The notes: generated by a model not told the origin, from the sequence alone. A DNA stretch of 64,000 nt from Ceriagrion tenellum (GCA_963169105.1 OY720643.1:22850373-22914372); one strand, 5' to 3'. Shown: positions 10,753 through 22,910, numbered from the stretch's first letter. Numbers and translations: made by a program.

Positions 10753-12951
10753 TTATTTCACGGTAGATAACTATATCCAGTCTTTTATATAACATTTACA
10801 TGCTTTGAAAAGAGCTACAATATGTAATTCAGTTAAATCTAGTAACTCTAGCTTAAACCTTTCATAAAAGCTTTACACGTGGGTGTAATTGCCTAAAAAT
10901 ATATTATCTCAACTATCGAGGAAAAATGCGACCTACGGCCAACGCAATGGACAGATGGTGTGGATGAATTGGTGACGATAAACTGCTACAAATTACTCAT
11001 TGGATAAGAGAACAGAGCGGCCCACGGTATTTAATGACGGATCATATAGTATTGCTGCATGCTATGTGAAACAAATCCATAACGATGCATAGTACATTAG
11101 TTGACAGTGTCTCACTCAGATTACATTTTAGTGAAAAACTGCTGAATTCTATCTTTATTTTTTTTCCAGTGTCGAAAGATGCTTGAATGAAATTTATGAG
11201 AGAAACAGATAGGGAAAAAATATAATCGTCGGGCGAAAATGCTCAAATTGTACAATTTTAATTCCAAGCCGAAAGTAAGTCGTATACAAATATAACAAAC
11301 AAACGCTCGTAAAAAGCAATAATTACAGGTAAAGGTATCAGCGATAAAGGATACTATTGTCGGGCAAAAATGCCAAAATTGTACAGTTAAAATGTCAAGC
11401 CTAAAGTAAGTCCGGGAACAAACATAATTTTTGTTTGAAAAATGTAAAATTTTTACTCCTCATTTTGTTTTGTTACCCGTTCATACACAGCTTTGATGGA
11501 AATTTTGAAAAAAAACAAACACTCGGTAAAAAAACAATGATGACGCGAAAAGTTCCACAGCGATAAATGGAAACAGATGAAAAGTGTGTCGGGAATGGCA
11601 TCCGACAACAAAATCTATGTCGGACAGCCAATGATCTCAAACGGTGGCTCAACAACTGAGCTGACTTCACCACTGGCACCCACAATCCATTAAGAATCAA
11701 GAGGGCGTGGGCATTGGTCGAAATTCCCCGGAATAAACTCACCCAGTTTACGAGGAGTGCTATGCTGTTTTTCCCGTTCTATCTCTCGCCAGCCCTTGTT
11801 ATCGAGCAACACAGAATGAACACGCCCTCTCGAACGATAGGCGGACAGGAACTGGGCCCTTTCGGCGGCCATCTCCCAGTCGTTGGCCGTATTCCAATAC
11901 AGATATACCTTAGTATACACCACGTACTACACTTTACGCAACAAAATAGCGCAGCTGGGCATTTAAACTGATGGCCAACAGAATGCTAGCTCACATAGAA
12001 CTTTCGGTGAGGCCCATGTGACGTATTCGCGATGGCATTATTGATGGTTACCAGCCCATCGGGTCTTTACTGCATGATATTCGATGACATTCGGTGTGAA
12101 ATGTGACATTTAGTTAACATTTAGTTATTACATTAGTAACATTAGTAGTTTAGTTAACATTTAGTATGTACCTAGCGATACCGTAAAACGGTGAAACGCG
12201 ACGTTATATGTACTTAAAATGTTTTAATGAGACTTAAAAATTTTAAATAGTAAAAATGCACAAACGTTTTAAAGAGATGTATTACGAATTTGTCTTTATT
12301 ATGAATACACGCAAACTTCTCTTTGAAAATACAATAATGTTTTCAGTGCCCTCATTCGATGTAATCTACTGATTTGGCGAAAAAAGTAATGAAAGGTAGA
12401 CAGTGTTGTCAAGGCTACATAGCGTCAACAAAGGCTACCATATTGGCTTCATCGGGCATTAAAATCGCTTCATGAGCAGGTAATAAATACGTTAAATGAT
12501 TGGCCCCATTTCTAACAGTCGAGTGGGAAATTAAAATGGACGAAGTACTCATTCACTGAGAGTTCAGGCCACACTAGCAAGATGAAACAGACAAGTAGCG
12601 CTAGTAAATACAGCGTTTTCCAAAAGTATAACGATGAAGCGAAGAGAGCCACCTAAACTTCTCACGAAAATAGAGTTCCACTAACCGAATTGTTGTTCTT
12701 GGTTACGCGCCGCAACCTATTCAGTTGTATATTCATTCGTGTTCTAAGGTAAGAGTCAATTAATTGTTTGTTTATCGCTAATACGTCATTATAATTGCGT
12801 TTCCCGTTGGATTAACAATGCGGGTGAGTAATTATTATTTATAAATCAATGATAAAGTTCAGCTTTTCATAAAATTAATATATTAAAAAATGTCATTGTT
12901 ATTAGAGCTCATGGTAATTTTGAGTTCAGAAACCAGTCTATTACGCCTTGC
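10753..12951. other. No gene; contains a ~130-bp direct duplication
   Basis: Within it TCGGGC-AAAATGC, AAATTGTACA and AAGTAAGTC recur in order at about 11229-11285 and 11362-11415, a diverged two-copy direct repeat. The rest shows nothing recognisable; overlapping frames at 11690-11970 on both strands lack any family resemblance. Confidence 0.5.
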
Positions 12952-13418
12952 CTACCCTGCTAAAAAATTCTATATAGTTTCCTTATAAATACTTCTACAG
13001 AATTTCTTAAAGTTCTGTAGATATTCCTTAAAGTATTGAAACGCCATTTTACGGAATTCCCTACGACGTTCTGCAGAATACCTAAGGATGTTCTGCAGAA
13101 CACCTTAGGACGTTCTGCAGAATTCCCTACGATGTTCCACAGAAGTCCTTTGACACTCTGTAGAGCTCCTTACAAGCTCAAACAAACCTCACACATTTCC
13201 GTGGAGTTGCTTAATTTCTACGCAACAGATTGTAAGGAGTTATTTTGATCTGCAGAAAATAACTCTACAGAACACAGAAGATACGTTCTGTAGAATCAGG
13301 CTCTCATGTTCCGTACAGATCCTTAGAAAAGGAACTATTTCTAAAGAAAAACGGTCAATTTCTGTAGAATTCCTTACATTCTACTGAAAAGCTTCTAAGG
13401 AATTTTTTAGCAGGGTAG
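12952..13418. mobile_element. Foldback/MITE-like element with 19-bp TIRs and internal minisatellite
   Basis: CTACCCTGCTAAAAAATTC at 12952-12970 has its exact reverse complement at 13400-13418. The interior is an array of degenerate ~27-30 bp units built on TTCTGCAGAATTCC or TTCTGTAGAATTCCTTA, in direct orientation to about 13150 and partly inverted toward the right end. No transposase is present. No clear target-site duplication was found. An apparent 70-codon frame at 13036 is simply the repeat read in frame. Confidence 0.8.
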
Positions 13419-14846
13419 ACCTTAAAACTGAGGTAGTTTAGCAAAAGCTTTATATAAATCGCTGCGGTAGCTTTGAATACACGTTCTACATTGAACATGA
13501 AATGGAAAAATACGTCGAAAAAATTTATGACAGCAGCTTACACCAAAGCATCTCTTGTTAAAACATCAAGAATTGACATTAAACTTGCTTAAAGAAAGTA
13601 TATGAGAGCGAGACGTTTTTAAATTAAATAATAAGGGAGTAGTTGACACATGGTTTTACATTTGAACTCGGGATTTCTCACCAAGTTTGCGACCCTTGCC
13701 AGGGCGGAATCCATCGTAACTATGACTGTTACAGGTGGATGGCAAGCTTTTCCTCTTACTATCTTTACCAGTCCTTCTGCGAGTAACGAATTCGTCCAAA
13801 GGCTAACATCGTGAAGTAACTTCTAGATTTTAGGGAAATATTAGTACGGCAAGTTCACCAGAACGGGGATTGGGACAAGGAAGTTGACACTAAACTACGA
13901 ACCAAAACACCTCGCACGCGCTTCCACTTCGAGCTTCAATCAATTTTCACATTCCTTGAGTGAAATTTCAACCACCCTGAGTTTTTTCAGGGTATATCAA
14001 AACTAACAACAACAAAAAAAACAAAAACAAACAAAACAAAAAAAACCAAAAACAAACAAAACAAAAAAAAACAAAAATAAAAATAAAATAAAACACTGCC
14101 ATTGGCTTCTAAAATAACCGTGAACCAATCTCAAAGCATAAAAACTCTTTCGGACACTTTTACCCCGATAATGTGAGCCGAAAAAATGCCACAAGTTAAA
14201 CACTTTTCCGCGAATATGTTTTTGAGCCGCCAGCATTGAGAGCTGCACTTGATAGAAGTAAAGACAATTCATTTTGGTTTTATTCTCCGGGCCGAGAAGC
14301 TAATGGATTATCCTCTGAGAGCTCAAGGTGGATGGAGTGTGAATCGTGAGTCATTGAGGGCACATTTTTTTAATTTTTAAAGTATTTCAAATAAAAATTG
14401 CTGGACCACATTTTACTTACATCGATTACATCGATCGGTTACATCGATTAACACGCTGGGATGGCCATACATTTCGTTCACTAAAAGATGTAAGAATTAT
14501 ATTTTAAAAATTTTGCCTCACTCAATCCACTGTTATGACTTGGGTTTATAGCGCGAATTCGAAATTTGAGCAAAAATCATATCTAAATACGTGATTTAAT
14601 TCGGAATGATTCTTCGATATTGAACAGGAACTATTACGATAATATAAAAGATAGGATTTCGCGTTTAAGAAGAAAATCTGTACATTAAGTCATCGAATTA
14701 TTTCAAAATATTTGTCAAGTGGCACAAGGCTACGTGCAAATGCACCACAGTTCACTTCCTGCGAAACTCATCAGACAAATGTCATACCTATACTGTGGGT
14801 GGAGTAAACATAAAATCTTCAGATACAGAAAATATCTTGAAATCAC
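13419..14846. other. No gene; A-rich simple repeat at 14000-14097
   Basis: Mostly featureless. The AAAAC/AAAAAC-rich stretch at 14000-14097 is low-complexity. It produces the poly-Phe minus-strand frame 14003-14272, which should not be taken for a protein. Confidence 0.6.
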
Positions 14847-15495
14847 TTTACTTCTGATATATCGTGGGTATCATACATACAAAACATATGTGGCACAGCA
14901 TTAAAAAACTAGGTTTTGTTAAACGTATAATAGGAAGGTCCTCGGATGAAAAAGTCAAAGAGAGATGCTACTTCACTCTGGTTAGGCCACACCTAGAATA
15001 CGCCGCGAGTATTTGGGACCCTGGTCAAATAGATTTAACCAAAAAAATTAATAAAATACAAAGGAAAGCAGCACGCTTCGTTAGAAACTGCTACGAGCGT
15101 ACATATAGTGTCCCACAACTTTTAGAGAGATTAAGATGGGAGCTCCCAGAGACTCAGAGGCTACACGCTAGGCATAGGTTGCTTGATGAATTCAGAACTG
15201 ATATTTTTCAGAGCGACACAGAGAACATTATCATGACTCCTCACTACATCTCTTGGTCTGACAGATGCGACAAAATAACGGAGATACAATGGCGAATAGA
15301 TAGGTACGAAAACTCGTTCTTTCCGCGCACAATAAGTGGCCACAATAAAAATTGAGCTCCACTAAATACACTCCTACATTACATGTCACCATTTCATCTC
15401 CCCAAAACTTACATCTTTACACGACTGGTGACCTAACACCCCCTGCCACACGCCTATGCGGCGGCTCGCAGGCTACAATGTAGATATAGGTGTTA
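14847..15495 (+). mobile_element. LINE family A copy, 5'-truncated, RT C-terminus still open
   Basis: Begins within the RT C-terminal coding region and runs through the 3'UTR to the end block CCTGCCACACGCC...GCGGCTCGCAGG and a TGTAGATATAG tail at about 15490. The 163-codon frame 14864-15355 is undamaged, so this is among the younger copies. Family relatives lie at 36410, 38955 and 62047. Confidence 0.85.
14864..15355 (+). pseudogene. Non-LTR retrotransposon RT C-terminal fragment (LINE A)
   Basis: The frame carries F-V-K-R-I-I-G-R-S-S-D-E-K-V-K-E-R, then L-V-R-P-H-L-E-Y-A-A-S-I-W-D-P, then K-K-I-N-K-I-Q-R-K-A-A-R-F-V and an F-F-P-R-T-I terminus. These match the post-catalytic (thumb/connection) part of CR1/jockey-type reverse transcriptases. 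The catalytic palm motifs (including the Y-x-D-D box) are upstream and missing, so this is only a fragment. The apparent ATG is internal to the original ORF2. Confidence 0.85.
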
Positions 15496-16370
15496 AGTAG
15501 CATTTAATTGCCAAGAATCCAAATCGGTAGCTAAAACAAAAAATTGGAAGTACTTAACACAAAAAATTCTCATGATCTGATCTACTGTAGTATGCTGAAG
15601 ATCATAATATATGGATCATAATAATTAATACTAGGTCTTGTGAATATACAAGGTCTGGTGCTTGATAGATTACCTTGTGAAATATTTGATGTGATTCCTT
15701 GTACGACTGAGGGAGTAAACGATTACACAGGACGATAAAGCGGTAGAGAAAAATAGATGAACAGCATGTACATACAACATGCATACACACACTCAATCAC
15801 GGGGAACAGGATTGTTTGATTGATTTCCTTACGGAAATTTATTCCCTCGTCCACGATCCTCGGAGCCAACACCTTTAACTCCTAACCCAGCCCATAAACT
15901 GGAAACTCCCAACTTCTATAAATGATAACCCATCTCCTTCGAGAACCTCCCGTTCCATTCACAACATTGCATCAACATCGTCAACTCCTCAAACTCGTTC
16001 TTAACCCCTCCTCACCTTAAGCATTCCTCCTCGAGACGTCACGTGTCTATGGAATTCACCCAATATCTCACGCAGGAATCCATCGAGGACTTAAGTCGAA
16101 GAGTGGTGCCGCGGGATCTTCAAAGATATGGGTAACTTGTCCTTCTTTCGGATTATGCGAGGGACGGATTCTTATAAAACTTTCCACGGATTTCTGTCGT
16201 CTCGCCGGATTCCTATGCCGTTTCGGCCGCATTCGTTTGCAGTATAGATTGCCTAGGGTGTTCCTTGGCGTAAGAGAATTTTTTCTTCGGTGAAGAAACA
16301 GACATCATACATGCATCAAAGGGATGAAATACGCTATGAAACTAATTCCTTTTATTTGACCGGGATTCTA
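15496..16370. other. No gene recognised
   Basis: Includes a C-rich, pyrimidine-biased stretch at 15820-16060 without an open frame or known repeat. A short S1-SINE-like scrap (GACCGGGATTCTA) sits at 16360 against the next LINE. Confidence 0.45.
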
Positions 16371-16771
16371 CATATACATACTACCCCGCGAGCCGCCGCA
16401 TGGGCGTGTGGTAGGGGGTGGTAAGTCACCAGCCGTGTAAAGATGTAAAAGTTTTGTAGGTGAAATGGCGACATGTCCTATGAGAGTGTGTTTGGAGGAA
16501 CTCAGTTTTTATTGTGGTCGCTTATTGCGCGCGGAAAGAACGAGTATTTGTACGCACCTGTTCGGCAGAGTATCTCTCTTATTTTATCGCATCTGTCAGA
16601 CCTAGAAATGTAGTGAGGCGTCGAGATAATATTCTGTATGCCGATCTGAAACACACTACTTCTGAATATCTCAAGCAGTTTAAGCCTAGCGTGCAGCCTC
16701 CGAGTCTCTAGGGAGTCTCTAGGGGTATCGAGGTCATTCAATAATTTCGTTACATGCATTAAAAACATCAC
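16371..16771 (-). mobile_element. LINE family A copy, decayed
   Basis: End block CCCCGCGAGCCGCCGCATGG starts near 16385 with the inverted TAGATG tail. The RT remnant on minus keeps S-T-P-H-Y-I-S-R-S-D-R-C-D-K-I and S-F-F-P-R-A-I-S. It ends abruptly about 16720, with a local duplication of TCTCTAGGG. Confidence 0.8.
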
Positions 16772-16896
16772 CTAGCACATTAGGGTCCCAGCAAAATAAT
16801 TTAAGTGAACGACTCGACATCTCATTCGAAGGATTTGAAATCACACTGCGTTTTACTTTTCAAGCTTACAGCGTGATTTATCTGCAAAGTTGCCCA

Positions 16897-17107
16897 TAAG
16901 GCCGCTTTACACGGTACATTTTATTGTAAAACGAATGTATCATAGAATGTACAAGAAACTGAATGAAATTAGAGCAGGTTCTTTTCCCCGTTAAGTCATT
17001 CAGACAATCATAGAATTTTCCGCTTTACACGGTACAATTTTCTTCGTGAAGGAATTCGTACATTCGTTTGTACAAAAATATGTACCTACCGTGTAAAGCG
17101 GCCTTAA
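16897..17107. mobile_element. MITE with GGCCGCTTTACACGGTA terminal inverted repeats
   Basis: AAGGCCGCTTTACACGGTAC at 16898-16917 is mirrored at the right end by ACCGTGTAAAGCGGCCTT (about 17087-17104). The same CGCTTTACACGGTACA string recurs inside at about 17021-17036. Flanks read TAAG and TTAAG, compatible with TA or TTAA target use. About 210 bp long, non-coding and non-autonomous. Confidence 0.8.
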
Positions 17108-18054
17108 GAGGAGCTTATGAATGAATACGTCTGGCCCTCAAGTAATATTCTTCAATGGAAAAAGGTCAAAAATACATTACCAACAAGAGCTGATAAAATA
17201 ACTAATTACGCGAGAAATTGTAACTGTTCTCGGGGAAGGAGTTAGTAAACTTCAGCCGCTGTTACACAGGATGAACCCTACATTATCCTTTATCGCTTTA
17301 GATCGACAGACGTTGACAATTTTCCTGTCATTGTATGTAAAAAATGATGCAGTCCGCAGTAACACGCATGGGTGCAAAGAGACACACCAAAGGGATGAAA
17401 TTCACCGCCAAATAAATCAATTCATTGAACCCCAACCCAACAAAATTCGTATTAGGTACATAATTTAGCGTGTGGAGCGTGGCACTCTGACTCAGAAAAA
17501 TATACCGTATTTCCTGTCCAATAATACGCACTCTTTTTACTCCAAAACGTGCTCAAAAATTAGCCAGCGTCTTATGGGCCGAGGGTATAACTTCGTCCTC
17601 TTAAGACGTGAGCTGATTTGCCAGGAAAGATACTGTTAAATATTTTTTCTAACACCAGGCATAGAAAATGATTGCCTTCATTGAAAACATTGATAATAAA
17701 ACCATTTTGAGCCAGTCGAAAGCATTGGAGTTTGACAGAATCCTTAACAGTACATCCTACAAAATTATTAAATAAATCGATCGATCGTAGGCAGAAAGTT
17801 AAAATGTAGAAAATCGTAAAGTATTTTAAAAAGCGAAGAATTTGCAATGCGCTAGATGGAAATGAAGATGCCTCTTCGTATGGAGAAATTGACAACTCCA
17901 TCGAAAATAACTGCGTATGTGATATTAGCAGTAGTGATGACGAGTTTCTGGGATTCCACGATGAATAAACGCTATTATATTTGCAATTTTTAAACGTGAC
18001 AGTTCCGTTTTCTTTGTATAATGTATTACCATTGAAATAATTTGATCCTCATTT
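17108..18054. other. No gene; possible S1 SINE scrap
   Basis: AAATGATGCAGTCCGCAGTAACACGC...GGGTGC at about 17342-17375 faintly resembles the S1 SINE at 4495 and 5618. Otherwise nothing. The minus frame 17572-17901 has no recognisable domain. Confidence 0.4.
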
Positions 18055-18475
18055 GTATGGTCGAAGTATTTTGGCCGGGAAAAACGATACCATTGGAAAA
18101 GCTGACCAGAGTAGACTACAACCCTACGAAACCTGGTACTGGAGGAGGATGCCGAAGATAAAAAGGACAGACAATATAAAAAATTATGAAGTGTATAAAA
18201 GAGTAGAAGAGGATAGGATCATATGGAATACCATACAGAAAAGAAGAACCGGATGGATTGGACACACCCTGAGACACAACGGATTTTAGAAGAACATAAT
18301 TGAAGGCAAAATAGAGAGAAAAGCCCCCAGAGGAAGACCAAAGAATAAGTTAATGGACCAAATAAAGAGAAAAGTGCATAGGAAGAGATACCAGGAGGTA
18401 AGGGAAGTAGAAGTTGACAGGGAAGGGTGGAGGACTGCAACCAACCAATCTTAGGATTGAACGACTAATGAATGA
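18055..18475 (+). mobile_element. LINE family C copy, 3' end
   Basis: One mostly open frame includes Y-W-R-R-M-P-K-I, R-V-E-E-D-R-I-I-W-N-T-I-Q-K-R-R and T-G-W-I-G-H-T-L-R-H-N-G. A stop follows, then R-G-R-P-K-N-K and W-R-T-A-T-N-Q-S. It ends at GGATTGAACGACTAATGAATGA. Same family as the element at 1-768. Confidence 0.85.
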
Positions 18476-19244
18476 CCGTAATCTATGGAATTTTACAATA
18501 CGTATATTGGGACGCGCATGCGCATTGCGATTCTGAATATGCATGACCCACTCATGATTCCATTTACGAAATCATTTTGGCGGGACACCTATTCAAGCAT
18601 ACATATTTCCTGGAGTTGATTGGCCAAATGCAGAGTTTTTTTTATCTCTTCTTGGGAAACGTATCGTCGAAAAACCCAAGCAAGACGGGAGTTTTTAAAA
18701 ATCAATAAGCATTAACATACGAAAAAACATATGCAAATGAATTTTGAAATAACAATAATATGAATCAATTTAATTCCACGGCCCTATTATTAAGGGGAAA
18801 GAGAAAGGTCGTTGGAAGATATTATGGTAAAATTACAGATTTTGATCGTATACATTAATGCTTCTCATGAGCCTTTTGTGTTAGTGACAGCATTCATTTT
18901 CCCATCATCGACATTAAATTATTCATTATCTCCAAGCGGGGTGGCTCATTGCGTATTCGAAGTATTCAACGCAGGGGCACACAAAATCAATCAAATATTA
19001 ATGGAAAAGTGGAATGGATCATGACAGGTTAATACTAAATCAAGGTAAGATAAACAACGCTACAGTAAATATCACCTGTACCTAAAAGTATGAGTCTCCA
19101 TTTTAGCTTGCTGGTCAATTTCCAAATTAATCATTTCACACATCACAGGGGAATCGACACTAAACAGTGGCACTCTAAGGCCTTTATTTTACTCTTGCTT
19201 CCCTAACTAGAGACCGAAAGGTACCGTATTGCCGTACGCAGAAC
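18476..19244. other. No gene recognised
   Basis: AT-rich. A 70-codon plus frame at 18812 has no family resemblance. Confidence 0.45.
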
Positions 19245-19840
19245 TTGCTGATGAAAGCACAAGGAGGATTCAAGAAAGGAAGATCCTGCGAAACTCAATT
19301 AGCTCTGCTTTCCCACGAGATTTTAGTCTCCGGTGAAGATAACGTTCTCGTAGACGCGATTTTTCTTGACTGTAAAAAGGCTTTTGATTTAGTATCCCAA
19401 AGAAAATTATAAATTAAACTAAAATCTTAGGGCATGGGAATGAAATAAGGGAATAAAATTGTAGAGCAGAATTTTTTTAAATATAATTTTTCCCGCCAAC
19501 GATAAGAGACCATAATGGCTGCGTTCAGACACTGAAGTAGGTTAGTTGACAGGTAGTGTAGCTGATTAATTCATATGCCCCCTAATGCAGGTTTCTCAAT
19601 CTGCCGAGTAGTCCTAACAAGATGTTTTGCATGCTCTCTGCATGACACTTGTGTCACGTTAACATAGTTACGTTATTGATTAGTAGTTTCTGTAGCATTG
19701 GTACCATACCCAAACTTGTGGTGTATGTTGGTGAAAATTAATTTCTTCAGTCTAGTTCATGTTGTTGGTAAGTCACCCACTGGCTATCACCCTTGCGGTG
19801 GCTTGCATGTTAATAAGTAGATGTAGTTGCAGATAGATTC
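19245..19840 (+). mobile_element. LINE family A RT core fragment with internally deleted 3' end
   Basis: From about 19260 the plus strand encodes G-G-F-K-K-G-R-S-C-E-T-Q-L, then I-F-L-D-C-K-K-A-F-D-L-V. This is the RT region ending in motif A with its first catalytic Asp. The frame stops at about 19410. A decayed 3' end (CACCCTTGCGGTGGCTTGCA, then AAGTAGATGTAG) follows near 19790-19830. The middle of the RT, including the D-D box, is missing. It is the only palm-domain piece of this family in the window. Confidence 0.75.
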
Positions 19841-20146
19841 ATTATTCTAATCATTTCCACCAATCAAACCACGTATCTACCCAGGTATGCGTAAGTATCA
19901 GTCTAGACCGTTGAGGTAGAGGGTCACTTGTGAACGTGGCCAATGATTAAACCTGTATCGTTTGCGTGAGATGTCCGCCATGATTGTCAACCCCGAGTTG
20001 ACTTGAGCGTTTACGGGCTGACGCGCTAATTTTGCACTTTTACGATATTTTTCATCAATGACATTCCAGAATTCAGCACGCGTTTACTTCTTTCATATGG
20101 CTTCTCCTTACCTCCAATGTCTATTTATTTGAATCGATAGATACTG

Positions 20147-20412
20147 ATGCAAGAATGAAAAACTTTGCAAATTATCCACAGTATAAATTTTACCTCGACC
20201 CAGGTTTCGATGTTTTTACATCATCATCAGGAACCAATTAAGTTAAGTGCACATAATATATAGTGATGGAGATACGAGGGGGGGGGGAATTCATCAATAT
20301 ATATTATGTGCACCTAACGTCATTTGTTCCTGATGATGATGTAAAAACATCTAATCCTGGGTCGAGGTAAAATTTATACTGTGGATAATTGCAAAGTTTT
20401 TCATTCCTGCAT
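20147..20412. mobile_element. Foldback element with hammerhead-like motif in each arm
   Basis: Arms 20147-20262 and 20297-20412 are inverted repeats with few differences, separated by a short spacer containing a G run. In the left arm, read minus (about 20190-20236), CTGATGA is followed by a GATGT/ACATC helix and GAAACC-TG-GGTC. That gives a 3-bp helix III with a 2-nt loop and a GUC cleavage triplet, as in Penelope-type minimal hammerheads. The right-arm copy has lost the GAAA (now TAAT). The arms probably derive from Penelope terminal repeats. Confidence 0.75.
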
Positions 20413-20940
20413 AATGCTGAAGTTCCACACAATCCCGCGAGAACCTTCGGATTTTATAAATCAATACTATTCCGCATTCCCGGATAAAACTATAGTAAAT
20501 TCGAGTATATTCCATTTCAAAAATTAACCCATGTATGTTCCTGGAGTCTCCAGCCTTAAATTTCAAAAGACGGTTGGTTATTATTGCTTTAAATCCGCCT
20601 TAACTCTACCATTTGCCCATTCCGTCGCACAACGCAAAGGGAAGTAAAGAAAGAGCAAGGATAACCAACACGGTAGTTATTTACCTAGCCAGGCAACAGT
20701 TTGATGACGCAATTGCCCACTGTATCTACCTCAATGGTCCAGACTTCCAGATTCGATTTAATTACTTTGAATTTCATTTTAAAAATATTTTCATGCATAC
20801 ATTTTATTAGAAATTTATACATAATTCGAATCACAGATCAAATCCCAAAATTTCGTTTTTGACAATATTTATATTTTTGCAATAAAATAGTTTCATGGCT
20901 TTCAAAATATACATAGATAAATATTCTCCAAGATCGTTTA

Positions 20941-21200
20941 GGATATGTGGACCCCAGAAGTCAAGGGGTCTAAGTGACATTTAAAAAAAAGTAAGTTAGG
21001 TACAGGAATGGGATGTGAAAATATAAATATTTTAGGTGGTAAAAAGATCCAAGTGATTTTCTTGACAGGTGATGCTATCTAGGGTAATGCCTCTTAACTA
21101 CTTAGTGGGTTGTACCAAACATTTTCAACCTTGACTGAAATTTGCTCAAAATAACGATTTTGTTACTTAGACCCCTTGACTTCTGTGGTCCTCATATATA
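20941..21200. mobile_element. MITE with ~34-bp terminal inverted repeats
   Basis: Left end around GGACCCCAGAAGTCAAGGGG (20950-20969) with TCTAAGTGAC following. The right end at 21162-21200 is its reverse complement with few mismatches (GTTACTTAGACCCCTTGACT onward). About 255 bp, no coding capacity. An AT-rich flank (ATAT on both sides) may hide a short target-site duplication. Confidence 0.8.
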
Positions 21201-21790
21201 ACCTGGCTATCAAGTTGCTAATAACGATAAAACTTAAAAATTTTATGAAGAAATAGCCAAAGCTTTCAATGATTGAATTCTAATTTAAGGTATCTCTCAA
21301 GGAGACCTTTGCTTTGACTTTCATCTAGCTGCATTGAGAGAAGCCTTTTGAGGCAGGAATCATTTAATATATTCATTTTCTTTGCTTTTTAGTTTATTTT
21401 AAGTTCCGAGAGTTGAATCCGAATATAGGCAAGACTGAATTACACTACATCAAACCATATTTCTTCTCCTTTTGTCCGTGCTCCAAGAAGCATGGATATT
21501 ATAGACATATCGTGGGTTGACTTTTTTGCCATCGTCTGGCGAAAATTGATATTTATTTAGTGAATACGATCCAAATCGGAAAAAATAATTCCTCTGCTAA
21601 GCCTACGGGGCTATGTGCCTGCCTATTAATTAGTCAAACGCTTCAAAACAATAACTGATCGTTGGTAATTTCGTCGTGACGGACATCATGTTTAACGGGC
21701 TATAGTGTACTAATAACGCGTGAGAGAAATTTTTCCGGAAATGCACCCATTGAACACTCATTGCATGGCTACTACACTAGAATATATATA

Positions 21791-22412
21791 AAAAAATCCT
21801 TGTAATTTTCCACAAATATTTATTAATGTACTACGCGTTTCGCAGCTTGCTGTATCCTCAGGTACAATTGTTTACACGTTATTTAAGACAGTTACGATAG
21901 TAACCAACGCCAATACGCTGGGGTGGTTTGGAGAATAAACTAATTTTTGGTTGGAAAGGCAGGGGAATATAGGTTAGGAGCTTGTAAAAAGGGTTATTTT
22001 TTCGGAAAGGAGTGGGAAGGGGTGCTAAGTATCCGCTGGATAATAATTACCTAGGTGATTTTATCCCCGCAATTCTACAGGTCCTGCCAAAAGGCTTAAA
22101 GATGGATGCATTGAAGCAAATTGAAATTATCATAGAGTCAAGCAACCTTAGCAAGGAGTTTCTTTTTCCGCACCCCTGCCCAATCCTTTCCAAAAAATTT
22201 CCTTTTTTAACAAGCCCCGAACCTACATTCCCCAGCCTTTCCACCCAAAAATTAGTCTGTTCTCCAAACCTCCCCACCCCCCAGCATACTGGCGTTGGTT
22301 ACTATTTCAACTATCAATAAATAACATGTAAACAAGTGTACCTGAGGATGCAGCAAGCTGCGAAACGCGTGGCACATTAATAAATATTAGTGTAAAAGTA
22401 CAAGGATTGTTT
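21791..22412. mobile_element. Long inverted-repeat element with hammerhead-like ends
   Basis: Two arms of about 250 bp, roughly 21791-22040 and 22140-22412, are inverted copies with moderate divergence. CCAACGCCA-TA-GCTGGGG and TTGGAAAGGC blocks are examples. The minus strand at 21826-21868 reads TGTAC-CTGAGGA, helix CAGC/GCTG, GAA, the palindrome ACGCGT, A, then GTACA. Helix I (TGTAC/GTACA) is perfect. The plus-strand partner at 22334-22378 has the same core but GTG in place of GTA. An open frame at 22012-22320 is a by-product of the pyrimidine-rich arm. Confidence 0.75.
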
Positions 22413-22499
22413 TACTATGGATTCAAGTATATATACTTCCAGGAAGTGACGTCTGAGGGTGTAAAGTTTATGCTACTAAACTAAATTAAATTAAAACCT

Positions 22500-22910
22500 G
22501 CTATGAGCTAACATATAGCGTTACACAGCGTACAGAGGGATTAAGATTGGAGCCGCTAGAGAATCGGGGGCTACACGCTAGGCTTGGTTATTTTGAAAAA
22601 TTCAGATCGGGTGTGTCTCAAAGCGACACAAAGAGTACCATTTCGATGCAACGCTACGTCTCTAGGTCCAACAGAAGCGATAAAATATTAGAGATACATT
22701 ACCGAACAGTTAGGTACAAAAATGTGTTCCTTCCACGCACATTAAGTGACTATAATAAACCCGGAGCTCCACTAAATACACGCCCATAATACACTTCGCT
22801 ATTTCACCTCCATAGACCAAAACACCTTTACACAGCTATCGCCCCAACATCCCCTGCCTCACGCCCTTGCATCGGCTTGCAGAGTATAAGGTGAATGCAT
22901 ATGTAGAAAG
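22500..22910 (+). mobile_element. LINE family A copy, 5'-truncated
   Basis: Starts at the E-L-T-Y-S-V-T-Q region of the RT C-terminus. Pieces L-R-L-E-P-L-E-N-R-G-L-H-A-R, Y-V-S-R-S-N-R-S-D-K-I and R-T-L-S-D-Y-N-K are seen. It ends in a degenerate CACGCCCTTGCATCGGCTTG block and a GCATATGTAG tail. Confidence 0.8.

Noticed and set aside
12170..12215. Hammerhead-like string: CTAGCGA, helix ACCGT/ACGGT, GAA, ACG-CGA-CGT-T
   Set aside because: The CUGANGA core is altered at two invariant positions and no helix I could be drawn, so it is not counted with the others.
13036..13248. 70-codon frame with repeated protein pattern
   Set aside because: A minisatellite read in frame, inside the TIR element.
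14003..14272. Minus-strand frame with long Phe/Val/Leu run
   Set aside because: It is the complement of an AAAAC-rich simple repeat.
22012..22320. 102-codon plus frame and its minus-strand partner
   Set aside because: Both lie inside the arms of the inverted-repeat element and owe their length to its skewed composition.
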